Made by a program: the position numbers and the translations under genes. The notes beneath the pieces were generated by a model. That model had not been told where the DNA came from. It did no database searches and was given only the letters and a program-made list of their open reading frames with translations. DNA of 64,000 nt from Rubellicoccus peritrichatus (GTDB taxonomy: Bacteria; Verrucomicrobiota; Verrucomicrobiia; Opitutales; Cerasicoccaceae). Below, one piece after another: positions 34,762 through 43,541 of this stretch. The DNA is taken from NCBI RefSeq assembly GCF_033100135.1, contig NZ_CP136920.1, forward strand, positions 372,001 through 436,000. Direction: 5' to 3'. Positions within the stretch are counted from its first letter, which is position 1, and every line of letters begins with the position of its first letter.

Positions 34762-36048
34762 ATGTTCGAAAATCTTACAGCCACGGTCAAAAACCAGCGA
34801 TTCAGTCGCTTCATCCAATTTCGGGAGGAGCACCGGACTGACTGGATAGGGCCTGTCTGCATGACACTTCTGCTCTTGATTGGTGTCTTTTTCATCTATT
34901 CAGCCCAAAGCTACAGTGGCGGGTCATCGTGGAAAATGCAGATTCTCTGGATGTTCGTTGGGCTCAGTGTCTACAGCGTCATTTCGCTCATCAATTACAA
35001 AGTCTTCCTTGAGTACGCACATGTTCTGTACTGGGGAGCCATCATTTTGCTGATCCCTCTCGCATTTCAATCAATCCTGCTGGAGGCCGGTGTATCCATA
35101 AAATTGCCCTTCGTACAAACACGTTTCGGCGCCACCCGTTGGCTGGACTTCGGCCCGTTCTCACTCCAACCATCGGAACTGGCAAAAATCGGGACACTTG
35201 TGATGGTGGCGAGCCTACTTGCCAGATCCGAAATCGGAAGCTTTCGGGAATCCATTAAGGTCTTGATAAAGGTAGGGTTTGCGTTTTTTCTGCCACTGTT
35301 TTTAATTTTCCTACAACCTGATCTGGGATCCTCCCTAGTCTTTCCACCAATGGTATTTTCGCTACTTTATGTGTCGAAGCTCTCACAGCGTTTTTTCGCA
35401 GTGGCATTCACTGCGTTCATCGTGGCAGTTTCGATCGTAGGTTTTGATGTTTACCGTTATAAGGCATTCATGGAGGCAAATGAGCTTTCTTTCCTGAATG
35501 ACAAGGGTGCTTACGAGGTCACGTCGATTATTCCACTCCGCGACTATCAGCGGAACCGGATATTGACCTTTCTCGATCCACAAGTCGTTGATCCGCAAGG
35601 AACTGGCGTGGCTTGGAACCTAAACCAGTCACTGATCGCAGTTGCTGGGGGTGGCTTTTCCGGAAAAGGCCTCGGCGAAGGCACTCAGGCCAGGTTGGGC
35701 TACCTGCCACCAACGGTGGCACCTAATGACTTCATTTTCTCGGTACTCGCTGAAGAATCCGGTTTTGTCGGCAGTGGTATCGTACTTCTGCTCTTCTTAA
35801 TCTTAGTAGCCAACGGAATTCGCGTCGCAGGCATGGCGCGGGACCGATTTGGCATGTTGCTGGCCGTCGGGGTCAGCGTCGTTTTCATGATCCACATTTT
35901 CGTCAACATCGGCATGACAATTGGCTTGATGCCAATAACGGGTCTCCCGTTGCCGTTTTTGAGCTATGGTGGTTCCTTTGTTTTAAGCTGTTGCATTCTC
36001 CAAGGCCTGGTCCAAAGCGTTTACCGCTTTAGAAGGGACTTTTCATGA
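34762..36048 (+). CDS. rodA: Rod shape-determining protein RodA (SEDS glycosyltransferase)
   Basis: RodA polymerises peptidoglycan glycan strands in the elongasome with PBP2. The 428-residue protein has about ten membrane segments and the SEDS signatures 'GATRWLDFGPFSLQPSELAK', 'LIFLQPDLGSSLVF' and 'GLMPITGLPLPFLSYGGS'. It is longer than E. coli RodA (370) mainly through its N-terminus and the large extracytoplasmic loop. It starts at an ATG at 34762; the RNase G-type gene follows 111 bases after its stop. The mreBCD/pbp2 genes are not in the window. Confidence 0.95.
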   Translation: MFENLTATVKNQRFSRFIQFREEHRTDWIGPVCMTLLLLIGVFFIYSAQSYSGGSSWKMQILWMFVGLSVYSVISLINYKVFLEYAHVLYWGAIILLIPLAFQSILLEAGVSIKLPFVQTRFGATRWLDFGPFSLQPSELAKIGTLVMVASLLARSEIGSFRESIKVLIKVGFAFFLPLFLIFLQPDLGSSLVFPPMVFSLLYVSKLSQRFFAVAFTAFIVAVSIVGFDVYRYKAFMEANELSFLNDKGAYEVTSIIPLRDYQRNRILTFLDPQVVDPQGTGVAWNLNQSLIAVAGGGFSGKGLGEGTQARLGYLPPTVAPNDFIFSVLAEESGFVGSGIVLLLFLILVANGIRVAGMARDRFGMLLAVGVSVVFMIHIFVNIGMTIGLMPITGLPLPFLSYGGSFVLSCCILQGLVQSVYRFRRDFS

Positions 36049-36159
36049 GCCAATTGGAGAAGCATTTCCGTCGAACACACCCTCGCCGAGGTGGGGGCAA
36101 AGTGTCCGTGTGCCAGTTTCAGCAAGGGAGCCCCTCAACCACCCAAGGGCCAACCCATA

Positions 36160-37905
36160 ATGAAATCAGAAACCACTGAAGATAATAACGACATTCATAA
36201 TGAACTGAGGGAGAAACCTCGCGAGAAAAAGATTGAGTCGATTCCAGTCGAAAAGCTCAACCAGGACTCTCGCCAACGGGCCAAGAAACGGCCAATTCTC
36301 CAGAAAATCGCCAAAGCTCTCTCCAGTCAGAAAAACGAACCGTTCCGAGAGCTGATCATCAATGCTGAACCGCTGGAAACTCGAGTTGCTTTGCTTGTCG
36401 ATGGCGTTCTGGAAAAGTTCCAGGTCGAGCGTTCCGGTGAGAGCCGCATGGTCGGATCAATCTACAAGGGCAAGATCCAGAATTTGGAACCTGGCCTCAA
36501 GGCAGCTTTCGTCGATATTGGTCAGCCCAAGAACGCTTTCCTGCACTACTGGGACATCCTTCCAGCAGCAGAAGACAAATCCGTCGAAATCGTTCGAGAG
36601 AATCAATCTGAGGAACAAAAGAAGCGCAGCTCCGAGAAGCCCTCTCTCAAAGATATTCCCAAGCTTTATCCGGTTGGCAGCGAGATCGTCATCCAGATCA
36701 CTAAAGGGCAAATTGGCACGAAGGGACCGCGCACAACTACCAACCTCGCCATTCCCGGGCGTTTCCTCGTCCTCATGCCTTACAATGGGCAATGCGGTAT
36801 CTCACGTAAGATTGAAAGCAGGGCCGAACGTGACCGCCTGAAGAAGATTTTGCGTGCCCTGACCATCCCCGAAGGCATGGGTGTGATAATCCGCACTGCT
36901 GGTGAAGGCAAAAAAATCCGTTACTTCATCCGTGATCTGCATCTACTTCTTCGCAAATGGAAGCGTATCAACGAAGTCCTCGATTCCGGGAAGAACCCTG
37001 CCCTGCTCTATCAGGAACCTGACATCATCGAGCGCACCGTCCGCGACTTTCTGACTGAGGAAATCGACCGTGTGCTGGTCGACAGTCCTGAGGCCTACGC
37101 CAAAATGCAGGAATCCATCAGTGAAGTTTCCTCACGCTCAAAACGGAAGATTGCGCGATTCAAGGAAGATATTCCGATCTTTGAGCGCTTCAATATCGAA
37201 CGCCAAATCGAACAAACTTTCCAACGGAAAGTGCCTTTGCCCAGTGGCGGGGAAATCGTCATCGAAGAAACCGAGGCACTTGTCGCAATCGACGTCAACA
37301 CCGGCTCTCACCGGTCTTCTGGCAAGGACAATGGCAAAAACTACATAGTCCAAGCAAACATTGAAGCAGCCCGCGAATCGGCACGTCAGATCCGCCTGCG
37401 CAACATTGGTGGGCTCATCATTCTCGACTTCATCGACATGAAGAACAAACGGGACCGCAAAGCCGTTTACGATGTGATGCGACAGGAGATGGAAGCAGAC
37501 AAGGCCAAAAGCCATGTTCTGCCCATCAGCCAACTTGGGATCATGCAAATGACCCGTCAGCGCCACACCGAAAGTAACATCTCAGGTATTTACACAGGTT
37601 GCCCATACTGCGGATCACGTGGCATCGTGAAAAGCTCACGTAGCATGAGCGTGGAAATTCAGCGCCGTGTTGTCAGCATTTCGCGTCACATGAGAACAAT
37701 TGGCGGCCGCAGTGAAGAGGAAAACCTCGACCTGCGCATCCTACTTCACCCAACGAATCTGGAGCGCATGCGCCAGGAAGACGAACAGCATCTCGTGGAC
37801 ATCGAAAAGGCATACAAAGTCAGCCTTTCCTTCCGTGCTGACCCTTCTTACCACGTTGAGAATTTCAAGGTCATCGACCCAACCAATGGTCAGGAACTGA
37901 AATAG
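36160..37905 (+). CDS. rng: Ribonuclease G/E-family endoribonuclease
   Basis: A 581-residue endonuclease for mRNA decay and rRNA maturation. The start at the ATG 36160 is preceded by AAGGG; a GTG-initiated longer frame adds 23 unlike residues. The first 75 residues are a charged, Lys-rich extension that RNase G lacks. S1 domain: '[20 protein letters not shown]'. Catalytic aspartates are in '[12 protein letters not shown]' and '[14 protein letters not shown]', and the zinc-link is 'CPYCGSRG' (C-P-x-C). The C-terminus ends as in RNase G, without a long RNase E scaffold region. It follows rodA, a common pairing with cell-shape genes. Confidence 0.94.
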   Translation: MKSETTEDNNDIHNELREKPREKKIESIPVEKLNQDSRQRAKKRPILQKIAKALSSQKNEPFRELIINAEPLETRVALLVDGVLEKFQVERSGESRMVGSIYKGKIQNLEPGLKAAFVDIGQPKNAFLHYWDILPAAEDKSVEIVRENQSEEQKKRSSEKPSLKDIPKLYPVGSEIVIQITKGQIGTKGPRTTTNLAIPGRFLVLMPYNGQCGISRKIESRAERDRLKKILRALTIPEGMGVIIRTAGEGKKIRYFIRDLHLLLRKWKRINEVLDSGKNPALLYQEPDIIERTVRDFLTEEIDRVLVDSPEAYAKMQESISEVSSRSKRKIARFKEDIPIFERFNIERQIEQTFQRKVPLPSGGEIVIEETEALVAIDVNTGSHRSSGKDNGKNYIVQANIEAARESARQIRLRNIGGLIILDFIDMKNKRDRKAVYDVMRQEMEADKAKSHVLPISQLGIMQMTRQRHTESNISGIYTGCPYCGSRGIVKSSRSMSVEIQRRVVSISRHMRTIGGRSEEENLDLRILLHPTNLERMRQEDEQHLVDIEKAYKVSLSFRADPSYHVENFKVIDPTNGQELK

Positions 37906-37916
37906 TTTTATATTTT

Positions 37917-37997
37917 GCCACAGAGGCACAGAGAACACAGAGTCTCTACAGTACGTTGAATTAAGTAATTTCTCTGTGTTCTCTATGCCTCTGTGGC
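37917..37997. repeat. Intergenic inverted repeat of 9-nt CAC-type units, copy 3
   Basis: Left arm 37917-37942 (GCCACAGAGGCACAGAGAAC and on) and right arm 37972-37997 are inverted with a single mismatch, loop 29 nt. Arms are built of 9-nt units CCACAGAGG, CACAGAGAA, CACAGAG. It begins 12 bases after the RNase gene stop and could act as its terminator. Confidence 0.88.
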
Positions 37998-38022
37998 TAT
38001 TTCTAAATTTCTGAATCTGCTA

Positions 38023-38367
38023 ATGAAACCACGTAACCTACGTCACCGTCAGGAGAAATCAGCTAAGCTTCTTGTGATTATCCAGAAATACCTGCCGGAT
38101 TGCAGCTGCAGCTTTGCTGCGGAAAAAGGCACAGAAGGCCATTTGGTCGTGCATTTGGGCAGTAGTGATGATCCACAAAAGCTTGGTTCTGACCTTGAGT
38201 CGAAGGGTTTTGCATTCACCAGAATGCACAATCCCTGGCTGGGCTTAATAACCTACAAGGGGACAAAGGGTGACCAGCCATCGGTCATTATCGAGTCCGA
38301 GACCACGGCAGATCGGCTTTACCGTGGTGCGGAAACCACGGCCGAAGCCTATTCTTTCAAAGCTTAA
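38023..38367 (+). CDS. Hypothetical small protein
   Basis: A 114-residue protein of no recognised family. The start is taken at the ATG at 38023 (MKPRNLRHRQ); a GTG at 37993 lies inside the inverted repeat. The N-terminal 20 residues are basic, and the middle ('SAKLLVIIQKYLPDCSCSF', 'HLVVHLGSSDD') looks like an alpha/beta domain with two close Cys. There is no signal peptide. A clear rho-independent terminator follows at 38457, which supports it as a real transcript. Its frame begins just downstream of the repeat. Confidence 0.55.
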   Translation: MKPRNLRHRQEKSAKLLVIIQKYLPDCSCSFAAEKGTEGHLVVHLGSSDDPQKLGSDLESKGFAFTRMHNPWLGLITYKGTKGDQPSVIIESETTADRLYRGAETTAEAYSFKA

Positions 38368-38456
38368 AACCTTCCTTTTGGCCATCAAAAGGCCGGATTG
38401 GCACCTGCAAAATTAGCTTTTCAAGCGGCGCCCAGCATGTGAAACTATCTACTAAG

Positions 38457-38483
38457 GTCCGGATTTTACATCCGGACTCTTTT
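38457..38483 (+). terminator. Rho-independent terminator
   Basis: GTCCGGAT (38457-38464), loop TTTAC, ATCCGGAC (38470-38477), then TCTTTTTG. A perfect 8-bp stem with T-run, placed after the small gene at 38023-38367 and before trkA. Confidence 0.85.
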
Positions 38484-38539
38484 TGAGCCACATCTATAAA
38501 ATCAACCTGGAGCCATAACCTGAAGGAAAGCTTACTGTT

Positions 38540-39883
38540 ATGAAAATTGTTGTAGTCGGAGCCGGCGAGGTAGGACGGTTTCTCTGTCAAACGCTGAGTG
38601 AGGTTGGCCACGATGTGATCGTAGTCGAATCCTCAGAGCAAATTGCTCAGGAAGTTGATGAAGCGACAGACGTTCGTGTTCTGGAAGGCAATGGAACTTC
38701 CGCCAACCTATTGCAAAATGCAGGAGTGAGCGATTGTGATTTCTTCCTCGCGATGACGAGTGACGACCGCACCAATCTTATCTCCGGCTCACTCGCCAAA
38801 GCACTCGGGGCAAAAGTAACGATAGCCCGTATCCATGACCAGACTTATGCTGATAATTCCCTGGTCAACTACCAGTTGCACTTTGGCATCGACTTCTTAA
38901 TCAATCCAGAGGCACTAAGCGCGGTTGTGCTGGCAAAAGCCATTCGGCATCCCGGACGTGTGGCGGTGGAAAACTTCGCTCGCGGCGAGATCGAAGTCCA
39001 GCAAGTCCGCATCAGCCCGAAATCAAAGTTTGCCGGAAAAAAACTTGGCGAAATGCGACTTGGTAAAGGCGTTTACATCGGACTGATCCAAAGAGAGGGC
39101 CAGGCAGAGGTTGCATCAGCTGATTTGGTTCTCCAGCCTGATGATTGCTTAACACTCTTCGGCCATACGGACGCCGTCAACGAGGTCCGATTGAAGTTCG
39201 AACCAAGGAACAAGTCGGACATCATTCGCGTGGTGCTTTTCGGTGGTTCAGAAACGGCGATTGGCTTGGTTAGACTGTTGAAAAATCCGCGCTTTAAAAT
39301 CCGGATCGTCGAAGGAGATGCGAAAGTTTGCCAGCAGCTTGCTGAGCGCTTCCCCAATGTTACACTCATCCATGGCAGTGCCACCAGTCTACGCTTAATG
39401 GAAGAGGAACAGGTAGGCAGTGCAGATTACTTTGTCGCCTGCACCAAAGATGATGAAATCAACATCATGACCTGTTTGCAGGCGCGAAAACTTGGAGCAA
39501 AGCACGTCCAGTTGGTCATTAGTAAACCTGACTATGAGCATGTCTTGGACGACCTTCGCGAGACGCTGGGTGTTGAACTGGCAGTTGCTCCACGCACCGC
39601 GACCGTGAATGAAGTGATGCGTTACATCTCTCGCGAAAGCAGCCAGGAGCTGATGGAACTGCCGGCAGGCGCCGGGAAAATCATGGAGTTTCGCATTAAC
39701 AACGATAGCTCAATGGCCAATAAAACAATCCGGGATATGCCACCCGGAGCCGTGGTCGTGGTGTTAATGCATAAATTCCAGGCAAAACTTCCATCGGCTG
39801 ATGATGTCATCCTGGCTGGTGACCGACTCGTCGTAATCGTGCGTGAAGACCGTATTAAAGCGGTAACTAATATGCTAACGTAA
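38540..39883 (+). CDS. trkA: Trk potassium uptake regulatory subunit TrkA
   Basis: A 447-residue cytoplasmic gating subunit of the Trk K+ channel. It has two Rossmann RCK_N domains, each followed by an RCK_C domain. The first nucleotide site is 'MKIVVVGAGEVGRFLCQTL' (G-x-G-x-x-G), the second begins near 230 ('IIRVVLFGGSETAIGLVRLL') and is degenerate in its glycines. It binds NAD(H) and ATP/ADP. trkH follows after 28 bases, so this is the usual two-gene unit. Confidence 0.95.
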   Translation: MKIVVVGAGEVGRFLCQTLSEVGHDVIVVESSEQIAQEVDEATDVRVLEGNGTSANLLQNAGVSDCDFFLAMTSDDRTNLISGSLAKALGAKVTIARIHDQTYADNSLVNYQLHFGIDFLINPEALSAVVLAKAIRHPGRVAVENFARGEIEVQQVRISPKSKFAGKKLGEMRLGKGVYIGLIQREGQAEVASADLVLQPDDCLTLFGHTDAVNEVRLKFEPRNKSDIIRVVLFGGSETAIGLVRLLKNPRFKIRIVEGDAKVCQQLAERFPNVTLIHGSATSLRLMEEEQVGSADYFVACTKDDEINIMTCLQARKLGAKHVQLVISKPDYEHVLDDLRETLGVELAVAPRTATVNEVMRYISRESSQELMELPAGAGKIMEFRINNDSSMANKTIRDMPPGAVVVVLMHKFQAKLPSADDVILAGDRLVVIVREDRIKAVTNMLT

Positions 39884-39911
39884 TTGCCTCATTAGAGACG
39901 GCAGCAAGTCG

Positions 39912-41387
39912 ATGAACTATCGCATAATCTTTAAGCTCCTCAGCGTCATCATGTCGACGCTGGCAATCGCCTTTCTGGTAAGTGCGGAGGTAGGCCAAAT
40001 ATTCTTTCCAAGCGAACTGGAGACACAAATCCAGGAGGAATGGTGGCTTTCCATTGGTATTGCTGGACTATTGGCGGTGCTGTTTCGTGTATTTGGGAGA
40101 AACGCCAGCCCAAAGATTTTCAGAAAGGAAGGGCTCGCCACAATCGGACTTGGCTGGATTGTAGCAAGTTTGGTAGGAGCACTGCCCTACGTTCTTATCC
40201 TCCGGGATTGCACCGTAGGTGATGCGATTTTTGAATCAACCAGTGGTCTGACAACAACCGGAGCCTCTGTTTTCACAAATTTGGAGAGCTTTCCACACAG
40301 CCTTATGTTCTGGAGGTGCCTTAGTCAGTGGATTGGAGGGTTGGGCGTTGTGGTGTTCTTCGTTGCCATCCTGTCATTTCTTGGAGCTGGTGCTAAGATC
40401 CTTTACTCCAACGAAGCCAGTGCCCACTCCACAGATATTGAATCTGGGCGCATCCAAAAAGGCGTGATTCATATCGGCATACTCTATTTAGCACTCTCAG
40501 CAATCTGCGCTCTCGTTTTTCGAGCCTGTGGCATGGATTGGTTCGACGCCATCTGTCACATGTTCACAACTATTTCCACAGGAGGTTTCAGCACCTATAG
40601 TGGAAGTATCGCCGCCTTCCAAAACCCTCTGATCGAATGGATGATCATCCTTTTCATGATAATCGGTGGAACCACCTTTTTTTACATCATAGGGATAATC
40701 AGCAAGCAAAGGCTCAAGGCCTGCAGCAACACGGAGGTCAATATCTACTTTGCCATGCTGATAATAACGACCCTGGTGCTGACAGTCATTCTTTACTGGC
40801 GAATGAATCTATATGACTTGGATGATGCCTTCAGGACGAGTGCTTTCCAGGTAGTCTCAATCATGACAACCACCGGATATATGACAGCAGACTATGATGC
40901 ATGGTTGCCCGTAACGCATACACTCCTCCTCGGGTTAATGATCATCGGAGGCTGCTCAGGCTCAACTTCAGGTGGGCTGAAGGTTGTTCGTGTCGCAATC
41001 GGAGTCAAAGTATGCCTGCATCAAATCGAACATGCCTTTCGCAGTCGGGTCGTCCGCCCAATGATGTTCAATGGTAGGGTTATCGACGTGGAAGACAGAA
41101 ACAATGTGGTCAATTACCTGCTTTTGATGGGATTCATTGGCGTATGTTCTTTACCGATTATTTCTCTCGCAGAAGTTGGTCTGAGTTTTGAAGGAGCCAT
41201 CGCAGCGATGTTTGCCTGTCTCTTTAACATCGGACCGGGATTCCATGAGGTGGGGCCGACATTGAATTTTGGGTTCATGGCTCCATTTACCAAAATCTTC
41301 CTCTCACTCCTCATGATTATGGGACGTCTCGAGCTTTACGCCGTTCTAGTGCTCTTCGCACCATCGCTCTGGAAACGCTTTTCGTAA
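39912..41387 (+). CDS. trkH: Trk potassium uptake channel subunit TrkH
   Basis: A 491-residue inner-membrane K+ channel with four pseudo-repeats. All four pore loops are visible with filter glycines: 'TSGLTTTGAS', 'TISTGGFSTY', 'IMTTTGYMTA' and 'NIGPGFHEVG'. The intramembrane loop region 'GGCSGSTSGGLKVVR' before the last repeat matches the family. It works with TrkA, encoded directly upstream. The membrane pyrophosphatase downstream in the window carries a K+-dependence signature, so K+ uptake and PPi-driven pumping may be physiologically tied. Confidence 0.96.
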   Translation: MNYRIIFKLLSVIMSTLAIAFLVSAEVGQIFFPSELETQIQEEWWLSIGIAGLLAVLFRVFGRNASPKIFRKEGLATIGLGWIVASLVGALPYVLILRDCTVGDAIFESTSGLTTTGASVFTNLESFPHSLMFWRCLSQWIGGLGVVVFFVAILSFLGAGAKILYSNEASAHSTDIESGRIQKGVIHIGILYLALSAICALVFRACGMDWFDAICHMFTTISTGGFSTYSGSIAAFQNPLIEWMIILFMIIGGTTFFYIIGIISKQRLKACSNTEVNIYFAMLIITTLVLTVILYWRMNLYDLDDAFRTSAFQVVSIMTTTGYMTADYDAWLPVTHTLLLGLMIIGGCSGSTSGGLKVVRVAIGVKVCLHQIEHAFRSRVVRPMMFNGRVIDVEDRNNVVNYLLLMGFIGVCSLPIISLAEVGLSFEGAIAAMFACLFNIGPGFHEVGPTLNFGFMAPFTKIFLSLLMIMGRLELYAVLVLFAPSLWKRFS

Positions 41388-41392
41388 GGGAG

Positions 41393-41472
41393 ATTCAGGC
41401 AAAAGTCGGAAGCAATGAGAAATGCCATATCCTAAGCCCTTCTGCCTTCTCACTGCTCACTTCTGCCTGAAT
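41393..41472. repeat. Inverted repeat of the TTCTGCCTTCTCACTTC type
   Basis: ATTCAGGCAAAAGTCGGAAG with the next nine bases (41393-41421) pairs imperfectly with 41447-41472 (TTCTCACTGCTCACTTCTGC and on). It begins 6 bases after trkH and may end the trk transcript. The right half is shared with 13176-13201. Confidence 0.6.
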
Positions 41473-41556
41473 TTATGATTAAAGGCTGGTCAAAAGCGTC
41501 CTCACATCCTTGACTCCCCGCCTTTCGCTACGATCCCGTAGCCAAATTGATTAGTT

Positions 41557-41958
41557 ATGCTTCCGCAGATTGACATCGAAAACCTCATCAAGGTTGAATT
41601 TAAAGACACTGCCTCTGCAGCCGAGTCCACTGCTGCATTGGCCAAGCTCATTGAGGCCCAATGCGACAAGGTAGAGCTGCGTGGCGACAATGCTGTTCGC
41701 TTTCATTCAGAATGGGAGCCTCCCTTCAAATTGATGAAAACATGGAGCAAAGAAAACCCAGATGCCACGATCACTATTTGGGCTGACGCCCTGGCCAAGC
41801 ACCACTGGATTCTCAAGGGAACTATCGCAGCCGGGAAAAGTGAGGAAGTGACTTTATCCAGGGTTGATGACCAGTTTGAAACCGTTTGTAAGGAAATCTT
41901 CGGCTGTACCTACGACGAATGGGAAAAAAGCCCACGTGAGCCATTCGCTCACGCTTAA
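41557..41958 (+). CDS. Hypothetical protein, possibly ferredoxin-like Api92/DUF1281-type domain
   Basis: A 133-residue soluble protein without signal peptide. The stretch 'RFHSEWEPPFKLMKTWSKE' followed by 'PDATITIWADALAKHHW' resembles the ferredoxin-like domain of Api92-type phage and plasmid proteins (substrate: W-x-P-P, then a beta-alpha repeat). The similarity is by eye only and weak. It stands alone between the trk genes and the ECF41 operon; the ECF41-type promoter at 42001 starts after its stop, so it is probably not part of that operon. Confidence 0.6.
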   Translation: MLPQIDIENLIKVEFKDTASAAESTAALAKLIEAQCDKVELRGDNAVRFHSEWEPPFKLMKTWSKENPDATITIWADALAKHHWILKGTIAAGKSEEVTLSRVDDQFETVCKEIFGCTYDEWEKSPREPFAHA

Positions 41959-42000
41959 TTGGCTGGAAAGAACTTTCTTTCCACTATTTTTAAAAGTCTG

Positions 42001-42027
42001 CGTTACATTTTGATGTGCTGTCTCGTC
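42001..42027 (+). promoter_or_regulatory. Candidate ECF41-type promoter
   Basis: CGTTACA (42001-42007), 16-nt spacer, CGTC (42024-42027). The known ECF41 promoter motif is TGTCACA-N16-CGTC; here 5 of 7 bases of the -35 element match and the -10 element and spacing match exactly. It ends 22 bases before the ATG of the carboxymuconolactone-decarboxylase-like gene, whose operon encodes the ECF41 factor itself. Confidence 0.7.
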
Positions 42028-42049
42028 TTATTTGCGAACACACAACAAA

Positions 42050-42592
42050 ATGATGAATACAGAACAGACTTATATTCAAAGCGCAAATGAGCAGTTAACT
42101 GCCTTCGAGGAGCATTACCAATACGATGTGTCCTATCTTCAGGAGATCCTTGCTGCATCTCCCGAAGCCATGCAGGCTTTCGATCAATTCAAAGCGATGG
42201 GAGCATTTCGCCGGAAACTCAGCCCGGAAGCTTACTTCGTCGCCAATATCGCCACGATGCAAACCGAGGATTGCGGCTCATGCTTACAACTGGTTGTCAA
42301 AATGGCACTCGAAGCTGGTGTATCCTCGGAGATTGTCCGAGGCGCATTAAACAAGGGCGCAGGGCTTTCCACTGAGCTGGAGCTGTTACATCTGTTCTCA
42401 GTCGGTGTAGCCACAAACAATCTTGTAGATGGCCTTCAAGAACAAATAAGCGAGCTGTTTGGCAAGGAGGCTCTCGTAGAGATCGCACTCTGCATAGCCG
42501 CCAGCCGCGTTTATCCCTCACTCAAACGTGCGCTTGGATATGCTGGAAAATCCTGCAGTTTAGTCCAAATTGAGGTCCAGGAACGCAATTAA
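42050..42592 (+). CDS. Carboxymuconolactone decarboxylase/AhpD-family protein
   Basis: A 180-residue AhpD-like protein. The redox motif is E-D-C75-G-S-C78 ('TEDCGSCLQLVVKMALEAG'), as in alkylhydroperoxidase-like CMD proteins. The ATG at 42050 is chosen because the ECF41-type promoter ends at 42027, which rules out the longer frame from 42032. In the ECF41 group such a CMD-like gene is one of the classic neighbours and targets of the sigma factor. The sigma gene follows 27 bases later, so they form one operon. The substrate is unknown; thiol-dependent peroxide reduction is the family guess. Confidence 0.9.
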   Translation: MMNTEQTYIQSANEQLTAFEEHYQYDVSYLQEILAASPEAMQAFDQFKAMGAFRRKLSPEAYFVANIATMQTEDCGSCLQLVVKMALEAGVSSEIVRGALNKGAGLSTELELLHLFSVGVATNNLVDGLQEQISELFGKEALVEIALCIAASRVYPSLKRALGYAGKSCSLVQIEVQERN

Positions 42593-42619
42593 ACCATTCT
42601 CAACATCCTTTGATGGCGC

Positions 42620-43531
42620 ATGCATCCTGAGGAAACACAAATCTTCGAATCCTACCGATCCCTTCTGGAAGCGATCGCCTACCGAATGGTAGGATCGCTA
42701 TCAGAAGCGGAGGATGTTGTTCAAAACACGTACATTAAATGGGCCAAAGTGGAAAAGGAGGCGATTCGCTCTCCTAAATCGTGGCTTGTGACGACCTGTA
42801 GTCGCACTGCGATGGATGTCTTAAAGTCAGCAAAGGTCCGGCGCCTGGAATATGTTGGACCATGGCTGCCGGAGCCATTCATCGAAACAAAATCAAATAC
42901 ACCCGATGAGAAAGCTGAGATCGATGATACGGTTTCGATGGCTCTCATGCTTGCACTGGAAAAACTAACCGCCGCCGAGCGGGCCGCTCTGTTACTTCAC
43001 GATGTCTTTGACTACAGCTTTGATGAAGTTGGAGAAATATTGAAAAGATCTTCTGTGGCTTGCCGGAATCTTGCCTCACGGGCCAGGAAAAAAGCCCAGA
43101 CCAATAGGACAAAATTCAAGGTGTCTCCACATGAACACGAGAAGCTATTATCGACCTTTCTCGACGCCGCCCAATCAGGAGACATCAATTCTCTGAAATC
43201 CATCTTGGTTGAATCGGTTGAATTACATTCCGACGGCGGAGGTAAGGTCACTGCCGCTCGCAAGGTGGTAATCGGTAACGAAGTCGTTAGCAAATTTTTC
43301 GCTAATATTTACGCAAGACCAAAGACTGGACAAACCCAGGCAGTAATCAAGCATTACTGGTACAATGGAGCACCCGGTATTGTTGGTTTTGAAAACAACA
43401 AGCCAGTAGTTGCATTCAGTATCGAGATTGATCCTGAATCCGGAAAAATTGAAAAACTATTTGCTCTGAGAAATCCGGATAAGTTGAAGTACTTCTGCAA
43501 TGATGCATTAATTGCTGAAAAATCGCAATGA
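42620..43531 (+). CDS. ECF41-group RNA polymerase sigma factor with fused C-terminal regulatory domain
   Basis: A 303-residue SigJ-like sigma factor. Sigma2 is at 8-75 ('AIAYRMVGSLSEAEDVVQNT'), the ECF41 linker motif WLPEP is at 82-86, and sigma4 is at about 105-155. The SnoaL/NTF2-like C-terminal domain (170-303) carries the group signatures DGGGK at 205-209 and NPDKL at 285-289. ECF41 factors have no separate anti-sigma; the C-terminal extension controls activity. It follows its CMD partner by 27 bases behind a matching promoter, implying autoregulation. The inducing signal is unknown in the group. It is convergent with hppA, 10 bases apart. Confidence 0.95.
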   Translation: MHPEETQIFESYRSLLEAIAYRMVGSLSEAEDVVQNTYIKWAKVEKEAIRSPKSWLVTTCSRTAMDVLKSAKVRRLEYVGPWLPEPFIETKSNTPDEKAEIDDTVSMALMLALEKLTAAERAALLLHDVFDYSFDEVGEILKRSSVACRNLASRARKKAQTNRTKFKVSPHEHEKLLSTFLDAAQSGDINSLKSILVESVELHSDGGGKVTAARKVVIGNEVVSKFFANIYARPKTGQTQAVIKHYWYNGAPGIVGFENNKPVVAFSIEIDPESGKIEKLFALRNPDKLKYFCNDALIAEKSQ

Positions 43532-43541
43532 GACCGATGCA

